This document shows positions 6,734-12,903 of a DNA stretch of 12,903 nucleotides, piece by piece (position 1 is the first letter of the stretch; each line of letters begins with the position of its first letter). The notes under the pieces are model-generated. The model did not search any database. It was not told the DNA's origin and saw only the letters and a list, made by a program, of their open reading frames with translations. The position numbers were made by a program, and so were the translations under genes. The stretch spans positions 1 to 12,903 of the forward strand of contig BEIB01000021.1 in the NCBI GenBank assembly GCA_002898615.1. The letters run 5' to 3'. The stretch comes from a bacterium HR25 (GTDB lineage: Bacteria; Chloroflexota; Dehalococcoidia; SM23-28-2; HRbin24).

Positions 6734-7884
6734 TCCAGCCCACCCCCGCTGTTCCCTTTGCCGACCAGTTCCCCTAAGGACAAGGCCAAGGCGGAGAGGA
6801 CGTAATGGGCCTCCAGATGGGTCATCGCGGCGGAGATGGGAAGACAGATGTGGCTGGCACAGAGGGCCTCGGCCTTGGGAAGGGGGCCAGGCGACATATC
6901 TGCAAAGACCGGCTGCAGGTGGCAGGGGAGTTCGTACACCTCGCCGCTGAGGGCCACGCCGAACTCCCTTCGCAGCTTCTCCTTCAAGGAGTCCCGCGGC
7001 ACCCCAGAGAGCCAGGCTATGTACTTGTAGTAATTGGACGCTGCCCCCCTCGGCATGGGCAGTGGTCTGACGTGTGGCGACAGCCCCGCCAGGCCCACAT
7101 CGTAGATCAGGGCCAGCCGACGACGGCGCGCGATGAACTCGGGCAATCGTCGGAGTTGGGCCAGGCCGATGACTGCTTGCACCTCGCTCAGGCGCCAGTT
7201 GTAGCCATGACGGATGTGACGATTGCTCTCTGGCCGCTCCTTCCCCTGGTCGCGGTAGACCAAGGCGTCACGGTAGACCGCCTCATCATTGGTGACGATG
7301 ACGCCGCCCTCGCCGCTGGTGATGACCTTGGTAGCGTAGAGGGAGAAGGCAGCGGCAATGCCGAAGCTGCCGGCGGGCTGGCCGTCCAGTGTAGAGCCGT
7401 GGGCATGGGCGGCGTCCTCCACCAGGGGTACGCCAGCGGCCCGGCAGAGGGCGACGATCTCGTGCACACGAGGCGTGATGATCCCTCCTATGTGGACCAG
7501 GATGACGGCCCCCGTGCGCGGCCCCAGGGCTGCCCGCAGAGAGTCCACATCCATAGCAAAGGTCTCAGGGTCACAGTCCACGAAGCGAACACGGGCGCCG
7601 GCGCGCAGGGCCGCTGCCGCTGTGGCGTAGAAGGTGTTAGTGGGGACTATCACCTCCCTTCCCTCCACGCCCAGACAGCGGAGGACGATCTCCAGAGCAC
7701 CGGTGCCACTGCTGGTGGCCACAGCATACCGGCTGTCGCACAGGCGGGCGAAACCCTCCTCCAGCGCCTCCGTATAAGGACCCAAGGTGAGACGACCGCT
7801 GCGCAGCACCTGATCTATCTGGTCCAGCACCCAGGCCCTGTCCTCGTCGAGGAAGTGGACGGCCGCCGCAGGCACTCTCAGCAT
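6724..7884 (-). CDS. DegT/DnrJ/EryC1/StrS-family PLP aminotransferase
   Basis: The 386-residue product is full length for this sugar aminotransferase family. It starts at the ATG on 7884 after the ribosome binding site GGAGGGAGAAG. Visible landmarks are SGRLTLGPYTEALEEGFA near the N-terminus, ATSSGTGALEI (cofactor phosphate binding, about 56-66), PTNTFYATAAA, VEDAAHAHGS with Asp157 contacting the pyridine ring, and FSLYATKVITSGEGG with Lys186 as the Schiff-base lysine. NWRLSEVQAVIGLAQL is also typical. The family transfers an amino group, usually from glutamate, to a keto-sugar nucleotide, giving an amino sugar for surface glycans or secondary metabolites. It is the first enzyme gene after the two-component genes, behind a 95-base gap with a possible regulated promoter, and it overlaps the next epimerase by 10 bases. 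The specific sugar is unknown. Confidence 0.93.
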   Translation of the reverse strand: MLRVPAAAVHFLDEDRAWVLDQIDQVLRSGRLTLGPYTEALEEGFARLCDSRYAVATSSGTGALEIVLRCLGVEGREVIVPTNTFYATAAAALRAGARVRFVDCDPETFAMDVDSLRAALGPRTGAVILVHIGGIITPRVHEIVALCRAAGVPLVEDAAHAHGSTLDGQPAGSFGIAAAFSLYATKVITSGEGGVIVTNDEAVYRDALVYRDQGKERPESNRHIRHGYNWRLSEVQAVIGLAQLRRLPEFIARRRRLALIYDVGLAGLSPHVRPLPMPRGAASNYYKYIAWLSGVPRDSLKEKLRREFGVALSGEVYELPCHLQPVFADMSPGPLPKAEALCASHICLPISAAMTHLEAHYVLSALALSLGELVGKGNSGGGLECS

Positions 7885-7941
7885 CTTCTCCCTCCTCGCC
7901 GATATGGTGGCTGAGAGGACAGGGCAGGGGCATGAAGGCAG

Positions 7942-7975
7942 AATTAAGAGAGGCAGAAAATTAGAAAAAGATTAG
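7942..7975 (-). promoter_or_regulatory. Possible PhoB/OmpR-type tandem site and promoter before the aminotransferase gene
   Basis: Read on the minus strand, CTAATCT and CTAATTT lie exactly 11 bases apart (7969-7975 and 7958-7964), separated by TTTT. OmpR/PhoB-family regulators bind such 7+4+7 direct repeats. About 9-10 bases downstream sits CTTAATT (7942-7948), a weak -10 candidate; in classic Pho promoters the -10 box follows the repeat at about this distance. The patch is AT-rich in a GC-rich genome and lies just past the histidine kinase stop. No good -35 is seen, as expected for an activator-dependent promoter. Whether the neighbouring regulator binds here is inference. Confidence 0.35.
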
Positions 7976-7979
7976 GGCC

Positions 7980-9374
7980 TCAGGAGCCAAGGGCGGCTAA
8001 GGGAAGCCGGACCGTGAACGTAGTCCCTCTGCCCCACTGGCTGCGGACGGTCACGGAGCCACCATGGACCTCTACGCCGTGCTTGACGATAGCCAGTCCC
8101 AGGCCCGCCCCCTGGGGGCGCCGAGACCGCGCCCGCCGCCCTCGGTAGAAGCGCTCGAAGATATGGGGTAGCTCGTCGGGAGGTATACCAGGCCCCGTGT
8201 CCCTGACCTCTAGGGAGGCCATCTCCCCGGTAGACTGCAACCTCAGCTCTATGCGTCCTCCCGGGTCAGTGTAGCAGGCGGCGTTCTCCAGCAGGTTCCA
8301 CACGATCTGAGATAGCCGCGTCCTGTCCCCCAGCACCCAGACGGGGCCGTCGGTGTCCACGGTCACGGTGTGTTCGGGATACTGCTCCCTCAGCCGTTCG
8401 CCCAACTCCCGACAGAGGGCGGCCAGGTCCACGGGGGCGCGCTCTATAGCCTGGGCGCCCTCTCGGGAGAGGAAGAGGAGGTCGGAGATGAGCTGGGCCA
8501 TCGCCTCTGTCTCCGAGGCTATTTCGTCCAGGCAGGCCTGTTGTTCCTCCGGGGAGAGGGCGTCGGACCGCAGGGCGTCCAGGTTGGCGCGGATGACGGC
8601 GAGGGGCCGCCTCAGCTCATGGGAGGAGTCTGCCAGAAAAGCGGTCTGCACCTCCAGCATGCGCTCGAGGCGCTGGATCATGGCGTTGAAGGTGGATACC
8701 AGCTCCCTGGGCTCACCCCTGGTAGCCGGCTCGGGGAGACGACGGCGGAAATCGCCCGTACGCTCTATGTAGCGGGCGAGCTCGGCCAGCCGCCGCACCG
8801 GCAGGAGGGCTCGCCCGGCCAGCAGGTAGGCCGATGCGCCCGTCAGCAGGAGGGCAATGGTGCCGCCCAGGACAAAGACATTACGCACCTCGCTGAGGGC
8901 GTTGTCGGTGGCCCGCAAGGACTGCCCGACCTCTATGCTTCCCCACAGCTCTCCCTCATGGAGGATGGGCAGGTGGTAGAGGCGGATGGGCTGTCCTCCG
9001 ACGTGAGTAGTGATGAAGACCGGCCTATCCGCTCCCTGCCAGGGGGCAGTGGCGGAGATGGGGACGGAGAACTTGATGGAGGAGTACAGGACTTCCCCCG
9101 TGGGGGACAGAACCTGGAAGATACCCAGTTCCCTGGCCTCCTCGTTCAGGCGGGCGCGGTGCGCCTCCACGCTCTGGGCGGTCAAGGGGCCGTCCAGGGG
9201 AGCGAGAGCCTGGAGGACGGCCTCGCTGCTCAGGCGCAGGCTGTCGTCCACCGCTCCGTACAGGCGCTGGGAGACCAGGAGATAAGCGCTGGCCCCGAAG
9301 GCGCCGAGGGCTAAAGCCAGCAGGGCTGAATAGATGAGGGCCAGGCGGAGGCGCAGGGACAACTTATGGCTCAC
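7980..9374 (-). CDS. Two-component sensor histidine kinase (HAMP-HisKA-HATPase)
   Basis: The 464-residue protein begins at a GTG on 9374 that overlaps the response regulator stop by 11 bases, after a GAGGGCGG ribosome binding stretch. It has a first membrane segment (about 11-34), an extracytoplasmic sensor region of roughly 130 residues, a second membrane segment (about 166-187) and a HAMP linker starting LLPVRRLAEL. The dimerisation/phosphoacceptor helix is FLADSSHELRRPL with His252. The ATP-binding domain has the N box NLLENAACYTDPGG (Asn364), DTGPGIPP (392-399), the F box FERFYRG and the G2 box GAGLGLAIVKHG. All catalytic motifs are intact. It should phosphorylate the response regulator encoded immediately upstream. 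The stimulus is unknown; the sensor region is the size of PAS-like or double-helix periplasmic sensors, but I cannot assign it. Its position before glycan genes suggests an envelope-related signal. Confidence 0.94.
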   Translation of the reverse strand: MSHKLSLRLRLALIYSALLALALGAFGASAYLLVSQRLYGAVDDSLRLSSEAVLQALAPLDGPLTAQSVEAHRARLNEEARELGIFQVLSPTGEVLYSSIKFSVPISATAPWQGADRPVFITTHVGGQPIRLYHLPILHEGELWGSIEVGQSLRATDNALSEVRNVFVLGGTIALLLTGASAYLLAGRALLPVRRLAELARYIERTGDFRRRLPEPATRGEPRELVSTFNAMIQRLERMLEVQTAFLADSSHELRRPLAVIRANLDALRSDALSPEEQQACLDEIASETEAMAQLISDLLFLSREGAQAIERAPVDLAALCRELGERLREQYPEHTVTVDTDGPVWVLGDRTRLSQIVWNLLENAACYTDPGGRIELRLQSTGEMASLEVRDTGPGIPPDELPHIFERFYRGRRARSRRPQGAGLGLAIVKHGVEVHGGSVTVRSQWGRGTTFTVRLPLAALGS

Positions 9375-10101
9375 CCGCCCTCAGGACGTAGCCGACTCCA
9401 CGCACAGTCTTTATGAGGCGGGGTCGTCCCCCCGCCTCCAGCTTCTGACGGAGGTTGGCCACGTGGACGTCCACCACGTTGGACTCCACGGCTGGCTCCT
9501 GGCCCCAGACGGCGGCCAGTATCTCTTCCCGTGTCAGGACCGTCTCCGGATGGCGCAGGAAGAGCTCCAGGAGGCGGAACTCGCGGGTGGTCAGCGAGAT
9601 GGGCTCGCCGCCACGCGTGGCCCTCCAAGAGCGCATGTCTAACTCCAGGTCGGCGTAAGAGAGGCGATTCTTCAGCAGGGGGGACGATCGGGAGCGGCGC
9701 ATGAGGGCCCGTATACGGGCTACCAATTCATCCAGGGAAAAGGGCTTGACGAGGTAATCGTCCGCCCCGGCCTCCAGCCCGGCCACGCGGTCGGGCACGC
9801 TGTCCAGAGCGGTCAGCATCAGGATGGGCACTGGCGAACGCTGTCGCACCAGCCGACAGAGGCTGAGGCCGTCCATGCCGGGTAACATCACGTCCAGCAC
9901 TACTATCTCTGGCCAGCCCGACTCCAGGTAGCCCAGCGCCTGCCCGGCATCCCTCGCCAGGCCTACCGCGAAGCCGTGCAGCCGCAGGCCCCGTTCCAGC
10001 GCTGTCAGGAGGCGCTCGTCGTCGTCCACGAGTAGCACGCGCACGTTGGCAGAGGGATGCTTAGCGGCAGATAGCCTCTGGAGTGGCTTCCCCTCGGCCA
10101 C
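9364..10101 (-). CDS. OmpR/PhoB-family response regulator
   Basis: The protein has a receiver domain with the acidic triad DDDE near the N-terminus, the phosphoacceptor Asp in VLDVMLPGMDG (about residue 70), the switch Thr in LMLTAL and the conserved Lys in DDYLVKPF. A winged-helix domain follows (LTTREFRLLELFLRHP, VDVHVANLRQKL and KTVRGVGYVLRAGEP), which is the OmpR/PhoB type. I prefer the GTG at 10101 because GAGGGG lies 8 bases upstream of it; the in-frame GTG at 10110 is almost on top of that site. A later GTG just before RVLLVDDD would give a more usual N-terminus but lacks a ribosome binding site. It is followed, with overlap, by the cognate kinase, and lies 33-42 bases after the tatA-like gene, so all three are probably co-transcribed. 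Target genes probably include this cluster. Confidence 0.93.
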   Translation of the reverse strand: MAEGKPLQRLSAAKHPSANVRVLLVDDDERLLTALERGLRLHGFAVGLARDAGQALGYLESGWPEIVVLDVMLPGMDGLSLCRLVRQRSPVPILMLTALDSVPDRVAGLEAGADDYLVKPFSLDELVARIRALMRRSRSSPLLKNRLSYADLELDMRSWRATRGGEPISLTTREFRLLELFLRHPETVLTREEILAAVWGQEPAVESNVVDVHVANLRQKLEAGGRPRLIKTVRGVGYVLRAGEP

Positions 10102-10143
10102 GTCTCTCACCCCTCAGGCGTCGGCTGGATGATGGCTTGGTCT

Positions 10144-10347
10144 TCAATGCCGGAAGGCGGGGCGCTCGTCCCCGGCCTCGTAACGCTGCTGGGGTGGCGG
10201 GTCCCGCTCTCCCTGTTCGTGCAGGGCCTGACGGAACTCTCTGAACGCCCGGCCTAAGGCGCCCCCCACCTCAGCGATACGTTCCGCCCCGAAGAGGAGT
10301 GCTACGACGAGCAGTACCAGTAACAGTTCCGGTAGGCCGACCTCCAA
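10144..10347 (-). CDS. tatA: TatA/TatE-family twin-arginine translocase subunit
   Basis: The 67-residue product has the TatA layout: a short outside N-terminus with the GLPELLLVLLVVALLFG membrane helix (residues 4-20), a hinge at Phe19-Gly20, and an amphipathic helix AERIAEVGGALGRAFREFRQAL. A short charged tail follows. Family members usually read FGxxKLPEL at the hinge; here it is FGAERIAEV, so Lys and Pro are missing. The start is a TTG at 10347 after GGGGTGATGG; an ATG at 10355 is out of frame. TatA forms the pore-like component that moves folded proteins with twin-arginine signals across the membrane, together with TatC, which is not encoded here. It is first in the likely operon with the two-component genes. 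The family is clear; whether it is the housekeeping TatA or a specialised copy is not known. Confidence 0.87.
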   Translation of the reverse strand: MEVGLPELLLVLLVVALLFGAERIAEVGGALGRAFREFRQALHEQGERDPPPQQRYEAGDERPAFRH

Positions 10348-10688
10348 CAGTCCATCACCCCGCCCTCCAAGGAGGTGCCGCTATTAGGATGCCAGCCTCC
10401 TGGCCCGAAAACATTAAGGAGAGATGAAGCTGCTGTGAAGCTCAGGCAGGCTGGATCTGGCCGTCACAGGTAGGCTGATGCAGCATCGCGTCACGTTCGG
10501 CTTCCGGCCCTGGCCTCCCGCTTCATTCCGTGTAGAGGGACAGAGGAGCATACTTGGCCTTGGTCCGATCGGGAAGGAAGGGATACGAGGAGGTGAGAGG
10601 CGGGTCAGGGACGCACGGAGGCGCAGCACTGCTGGTCGGGGCCCATCGCCCCAGGACGGTTACGGCACGGTAAAGGAGGAGAGGGAGC
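10348..10688. promoter_or_regulatory. Divergent intergenic region between tatA-like and iron permease genes
   Basis: I see no credible gene in these 341 bases; open frames crossing it lack ribosome binding sites and family motifs. It must hold promoters for both directions. On the tatA side are tandem 11-base-spaced repeats (10414-10442). Near the middle is a perfect odd palindrome, GATGC-A-GCATC (10477-10487). CCGATCGG at 10567-10574 is a further short palindrome. The ribosome binding site GGAGGAGAGGGAGC lies at the right end just before 10689. I could not pick a convincing -35/-10 pair for the plus-strand gene. Confidence 0.5.
10414..10442 (-). promoter_or_regulatory. Possible PhoB/OmpR-type tandem binding site upstream of tatA/regulator/kinase genes
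   Basis: On the minus strand the sequence AGCTTCACAGCAGCTTCA contains two identical 7-mers, AGCTTCA (10436-10442 and 10425-10431), exactly 11 bases apart. A third, degenerate copy, TCCTTAA (10414-10420), follows after another 11. Direct repeats with this period are the usual binding pattern of PhoB/PhoP-type regulators, and the Streptomyces PhoP repeat (GTTCACC-like) is similar in content. The site is about 70-95 bases upstream of the tatA-like start, so autoregulation of the two-component operon is plausible. CTTAAT within the third copy is a possible -10. Binding is not shown. Confidence 0.42.
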
Positions 10689-11156
10689 ATGTCTGCCTAC
10701 CCGGCCTATCCGCGGTCGCCGTTCTCGCGCCTAGCCCGGTGGACGGCGCGGGCGACGGGTCATCCTCTGGGCTTCCTGGTCGCCCTGGCAGTAGTCATCG
10801 GCTGGGCGGCCACGGGGCCTATCTTCGGCTTCGGCGATTCCTGGCAGCTCGTCATCAATACCGGGACGACTATCGTCACCTTTCTGATGGTCTTTCTGAT
10901 CCAGAACACCCAGAACCACGACAGCGCCGTGGTCCAGCTGAAGCTGGACGAGTTGATCCGGGCGGAGCGGAGCGCTCACAATGCCCTGCTGGACCTGGAG
11001 GAGTTGACCGACGCCGAGATCGAGCGGCTGCGGGCCCACTACGTTGAGCTGGCGCGCCTGGCCCGCGAGGCCCTGCGGCAGGGCCGACGGGACATCGGCA
11101 CCCCCGATGTCCCCCTGGACTGGGACTCCACCGCCAAGGCCGGTCCCAACGACTGA
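10689..11156 (+). CDS. Low-affinity iron permease family protein
   Basis: The 155-residue product starts at an ATG after a strong GGAGGAGAGGGAGC ribosome binding site. It has two membrane segments (about 27-45 and 54-71). The family hallmark FLMVFLIQNTQNHDSAVVQLKLDELIRA (in pieces: IQNTQN at 71-76, KLDELI at 85-90) follows the second one. A charged helical region (LEELTDAEIERLRAHYVELARLAREAL) and a short tail complete it. This matches bacterial members of the family named after yeast low-affinity Fe(II) transport, in which the bacterial proteins are short and their transport role is poorly proven. It is transcribed away from the tatA-like gene and is followed 144 bases later by a permease in the same direction. 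I am confident of the family and unsure of the function. Confidence 0.87.
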   Translation: MSAYPAYPRSPFSRLARWTARATGHPLGFLVALAVVIGWAATGPIFGFGDSWQLVINTGTTIVTFLMVFLIQNTQNHDSAVVQLKLDELIRAERSAHNALLDLEELTDAEIERLRAHYVELARLAREALRQGRRDIGTPDVPLDWDSTAKAGPND

Positions 11157-11164
11157 AGAATGGC

Positions 11165-11199
11165 CGGGAAGGGGCGTCCCGCCAGTCCGTAGGCTTTTT
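11165..11199 (+). terminator. Weak possible terminator after the iron permease family gene
   Basis: CGGGA (11165-11169) pairs with TCCCG (11177-11181) around a 7-base loop, 9 bases past the stop codon. A run of five T follows, but 13 bases further on, which is too far for a standard Rho-independent terminator. This is only a candidate. Confidence 0.22.
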
Positions 11200-11223
11200 C
11201 GATGCCGCTCGTCATTATGCAGC

Positions 11224-11264
11224 GAGGCCCGTCACTCCCTGGACCGGGGATGGATTGGGGCCTC
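11224..11264 (+). other. Nested inverted repeat before the TauE/SafE gene
   Basis: GAGGCCC (11224-11230) and GGGCCTC (11258-11264) form a 7-bp outer stem. Within the 27-base loop TCCC and GGGA can pair around TGGACC. The element lies about 20 bases before the ribosome binding site of the next gene, so it could be a leader hairpin or an end signal for the gene before. No T-run follows. GC-rich DNA gives such pairings by chance. Confidence 0.25.
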
Positions 11265-11300
11265 CCGATATGAAGACGTGCGTTGGAGGTGAGACTAGCT

Positions 11301-12098
11301 GTGGGCTTCCTCGTGGCGCCGGTCTGGTGGTGGTCAGGGGCCACGGGCCTAGGCCTGTTACAGGGGCTGGTGGGTGGGGCCTTCGGCATCGGCGGGAGCA
11401 GCATCGGCACACCGTTGTTGCGATTGCTGCTGGGAACGCCTCCTCTGGTCGCGCTGGGGACGCCATTGCCGCTGACGGTGCCCACAGCCGCAGCCGGCAC
11501 CGTTATCTATCACCGGCACGGGATGGTCAACTGGCGAGCAGTGCGCTGGACCGTTCCCCTGGCCACTCCAGCAGCGGCGGCCGGGGCTGTGTGCACTCGC
11601 TGGGCACCTGTCGACCTGGTGATGCTGCTGGTGGCCACCGCCATGCTGCTGTCGGCTGCCCAGTTGTGGCGGAGCGCCGCTGCCCTGACCTGTTCGGCTG
11701 TCAGGGGAGGCGGAACGTGGCATGGGGCGCCGGTCTGGCTGCTGGTGGCCATGGGCGCAGGAGTGGGGTTCGTATCGGGGCTGTTGGCCAATGCCGGAGG
11801 CTTTCTCTTGGTCCCCCTCTATGTGTGGATGTTGGGCGCCCGCGTTCGTCAGGCAGCGGCTACCTCCTTGGCCTGTGCCCCGTTCATCGCCCTTCCCGGG
11901 CTAGTTGTGCATGGGATGTTGGGCCATATCGACCCAATACTGGCCCTGCAGATGGGCATAGGAAGCGTGGTGGGCTCTCTCCTGGGGGCCAGGCTATCTC
12001 TGCGCTTCGAGAGGTGGCGACTGCGGCAGCCCTTCGCTGTCCTGCTGCTCGCCTTCGGTCTGTACTTCGCCGTCAGGGTGGCCGGTAGGGGGGCCTAG
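11301..12098 (+). CDS. TauE/SafE-family permease (sulfite exporter-like)
   Basis: I choose the GTG at 11301 because GGAGGTGAG lies 7 bases upstream; an in-frame TTG at 11283 would put this ribosome binding site inside the gene. The 265-residue product is strongly hydrophobic with seven to eight likely membrane segments. It shows the two-fold repeat typical of the family: LVGGAFGIGGSSIGTPLL (23-40) in the first half and SGLLANAGGFLLVPLY (159-174) in the second. The first matches the usual GxGGG/P motif better than the second, where GG is kept and one Gly is Asn-Ala. Family members are linked to export of sulfite, sulfoacetate or related small organic anions, but most are uncharacterised. No sulfur genes are next to it, so the substrate is unknown. 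It follows the iron permease family gene in the same direction but with its own ribosome binding site. Confidence 0.87.
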   Translation: MGFLVAPVWWWSGATGLGLLQGLVGGAFGIGGSSIGTPLLRLLLGTPPLVALGTPLPLTVPTAAAGTVIYHRHGMVNWRAVRWTVPLATPAAAAGAVCTRWAPVDLVMLLVATAMLLSAAQLWRSAAALTCSAVRGGGTWHGAPVWLLVAMGAGVGFVSGLLANAGGFLLVPLYVWMLGARVRQAAATSLACAPFIALPGLVVHGMLGHIDPILALQMGIGSVVGSLLGARLSLRFERWRLRQPFAVLLLAFGLYFAVRVAGRGA

Positions 12099-12164
12099 TA
12101 CGGGTGACGAGAGGAGCAGACCTGCCCTTACGAGAACTGTCGGGGGCGGGCCTGGCGCCTGTGC

Positions 12165-12190
12165 GGCGCTGGCTCTTGCCAGGGAGCGCC
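12165..12190 (+). terminator. Possible hairpin terminator after the TauE/SafE gene
   Basis: GGCGCTGGC (12165-12173) pairs with GCCA (12178-12181) and GCGCC (12186-12190) around a TCTT loop, with a 4-base bulge on the right arm. It lies 66 bases after the stop codon and about 50 before the next start. There is no T-run, so it is only a weak candidate in a GC-rich gap. Confidence 0.25.
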
Positions 12191-12238
12191 CGGCGGCCCA
12201 CAATGAAGGCAAAATCTGACAGTCCGAGGACAGGAGAG

Positions 12239-12903
12239 ATGCGAGTCGAAACGTACGTCACTGGTCGCACCATCAAGGACATCGCCGCCTCGGCGCAGCG
12301 GGCGGAGAACCTGGGGTTCGATGGCCTGACCACGGCGGAGACGGGCCGCGATCCCTTCTTCCCCCTCCTCATCGCTGCCGAGCACACGCAGCGGGTCAGC
12401 CTGGGGACGGCGGTGGCCATCGCCTTCCCCCGCAGCCCCATGGTGACCGCCCAGATCGCCTGGGACTTGCAACACTTCTCGGGCGGGCGCTTTCAGCTCG
12501 GACTGGGGACTCAGGTCAAGGGCCACAACGAGCGGCGCTACTCCACCCCCTGGGTGGGCCCGCCGGGCCCCCGCCTGCGGGAATACCTCCTCTGCCTCAA
12601 GGCCATCTTCAACAGCTTCCAGACCGGCGCCCGGGCGGACTTCCAGGGGAAGTACTACCAGTTCACCCTCATCACCCCCATGTTCAACCCCGGGCCCATA
12701 GAGCACCCCAACGTCCCCCTCTACATCTCCGCCGTCAACCCCTACATGTGTCGCCTGGCGGGGGAGCTGTGCGATGGCGTCCGCCTCCACCCCCTCAACA
12801 CCGTCAAGTACACGCGGGAGGTCATCCTGCCCAACATGGAGGCCGGCGCCCGTAAGGCCGGCCGCAGCCTGAAGGACGTGGATATCGTCGCCTCCTGCTT
12901 CTT
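12239..12903 (+). CDS. LLM-class (luciferase-like) flavin oxidoreductase, probably F420-dependent (partial)
   Basis: The ATG at 12239 follows AGGACAGGAGAG closely, and the frame runs off the right edge after 221 codons of a family of about 320-350. The protein begins MRVETYVTGRTIKDIAASAQ, then has AENLGFDGLTTAE, the LGTAVAIAFPRSPMVTA strand-helix of the TIM barrel, LQHFSGGRFQLGLGTQVKGH and, later, NVPLYISAVNPYMCRLAGEL. These are hallmarks of bacterial luciferase-like monooxygenases. The pattern ETYV-GRTI and the QVKGHNERRY segment fit the F420-dependent subgroup known from mycobacteria and Chloroflexota, from memory of that subgroup. It would act in the cytoplasm on an unknown substrate. A 140-base gap separates it from the permease, so it may have its own promoter; I saw none that is convincing. 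Confidence 0.88.
   Translation, partial: MRVETYVTGRTIKDIAASAQRAENLGFDGLTTAETGRDPFFPLLIAAEHTQRVSLGTAVAIAFPRSPMVTAQIAWDLQHFSGGRFQLGLGTQVKGHNERRYSTPWVGPPGPRLREYLLCLKAIFNSFQTGARADFQGKYYQFTLITPMFNPGPIEHPNVPLYISAVNPYMCRLAGELCDGVRLHPLNTVKYTREVILPNMEAGARKAGRSLKDVDIVASCF

Noticed and set aside
6805..7914. A 369-codon open frame on the plus strand opposite the aminotransferase gene.
   Set aside because: It lies wholly opposite a gene with complete family motifs, its translation is low in recognisable structure, and long antisense frames are expected in GC-rich DNA with strong third-position bias.
8370..9314. A 314-codon plus-strand open frame opposite the histidine kinase.
   Set aside because: The minus-strand protein has every kinase box in order, so this is a shadow frame; no ribosome binding site or family motif was seen in it.
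10478..11047. A 189-codon plus-strand frame covering the gap and the iron permease family gene.
   Set aside because: It overlaps the real gene in another frame, lacks a ribosome binding site and gives a low-complexity Gly/Arg-rich translation.
12128..12790. A 220-codon minus-strand open frame across the right end.
   Set aside because: It is antisense to the LLM oxidoreductase, whose sequence shows clear family motifs and a ribosome binding site.
1..12903. CRISPR arrays, insertion sequences, tRNA genes and rRNA genes.
   Set aside because: I saw no regular repeat-spacer pattern, no transposase motifs and no sequence resembling a tRNA cloverleaf or conserved rRNA, so none is reported.

Overview
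The window is GC-rich and gene-dense and reads as a bacterial chromosome. Good AGGAGG-type ribosome binding sites, GTG/TTG starts, a TatA protein, a low-affinity iron permease and a luciferase-like oxidoreductase of the F420-dependent type would fit a Chloroflexota or actinobacterial-type genome. That placement is a guess from gene content; there is no rRNA or other marker to settle it.

Layout. On the minus strand, bases 1-432 hold the N-terminal part of a MarR-family regulator that runs off the window. Bases 571-10347 hold ten minus-strand genes, transcribed from right to left: a TatA/E-type protein, an OmpR/PhoB-type response regulator, its sensor histidine kinase, a DegT/DnrJ/EryC1-type PLP aminotransferase, a sugar-nucleotide epimerase/dehydratase, a fused GT2 plus polytopic membrane glycosyltransferase, an MFS transporter, a membrane-anchored polysaccharide deacetylase, a second epimerase/dehydratase, and a 52-residue Thr/Pro-rich lipoprotein. 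On the plus strand, 10689-12903 holds a low-affinity iron permease family protein, a TauE/SafE-type permease and the start of an LLM-class oxidoreductase that runs off the right edge.

How the minus-strand cluster may work. From the aminotransferase down, every gene overlaps the next. Four junctions are the same 4-base ATGA stop/start overlap, so the set is very probably translated as one coupled unit. The enzymes suggest making a sugar nucleotide (two SDR epimerases, an amino-sugar transaminase), loading a sugar on a polyprenyl carrier and perhaps transferring it outside the membrane (GT2 plus membrane domain), and trimming N-acetyl groups outside the cell (NodB deacetylase). The last gene is a small lipoprotein with a Thr/Pro-rich tail, which is a reasonable candidate acceptor for O-glycosylation. 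That link is my inference and is the most interesting idea in the window.

Regulation. The two-component genes lie directly upstream. Both longer gaps that could hold promoters for this cluster (before tatA and before the aminotransferase) carry tandem 7-base direct repeats with an exact 11-base period, the geometry bound by PhoB/OmpR-family regulators. A 13-bp perfect GC-rich hairpin lies just past the last gene and probably marks the 3' end of the transcript. No CRISPR array, insertion sequence, tRNA or rRNA gene was seen.
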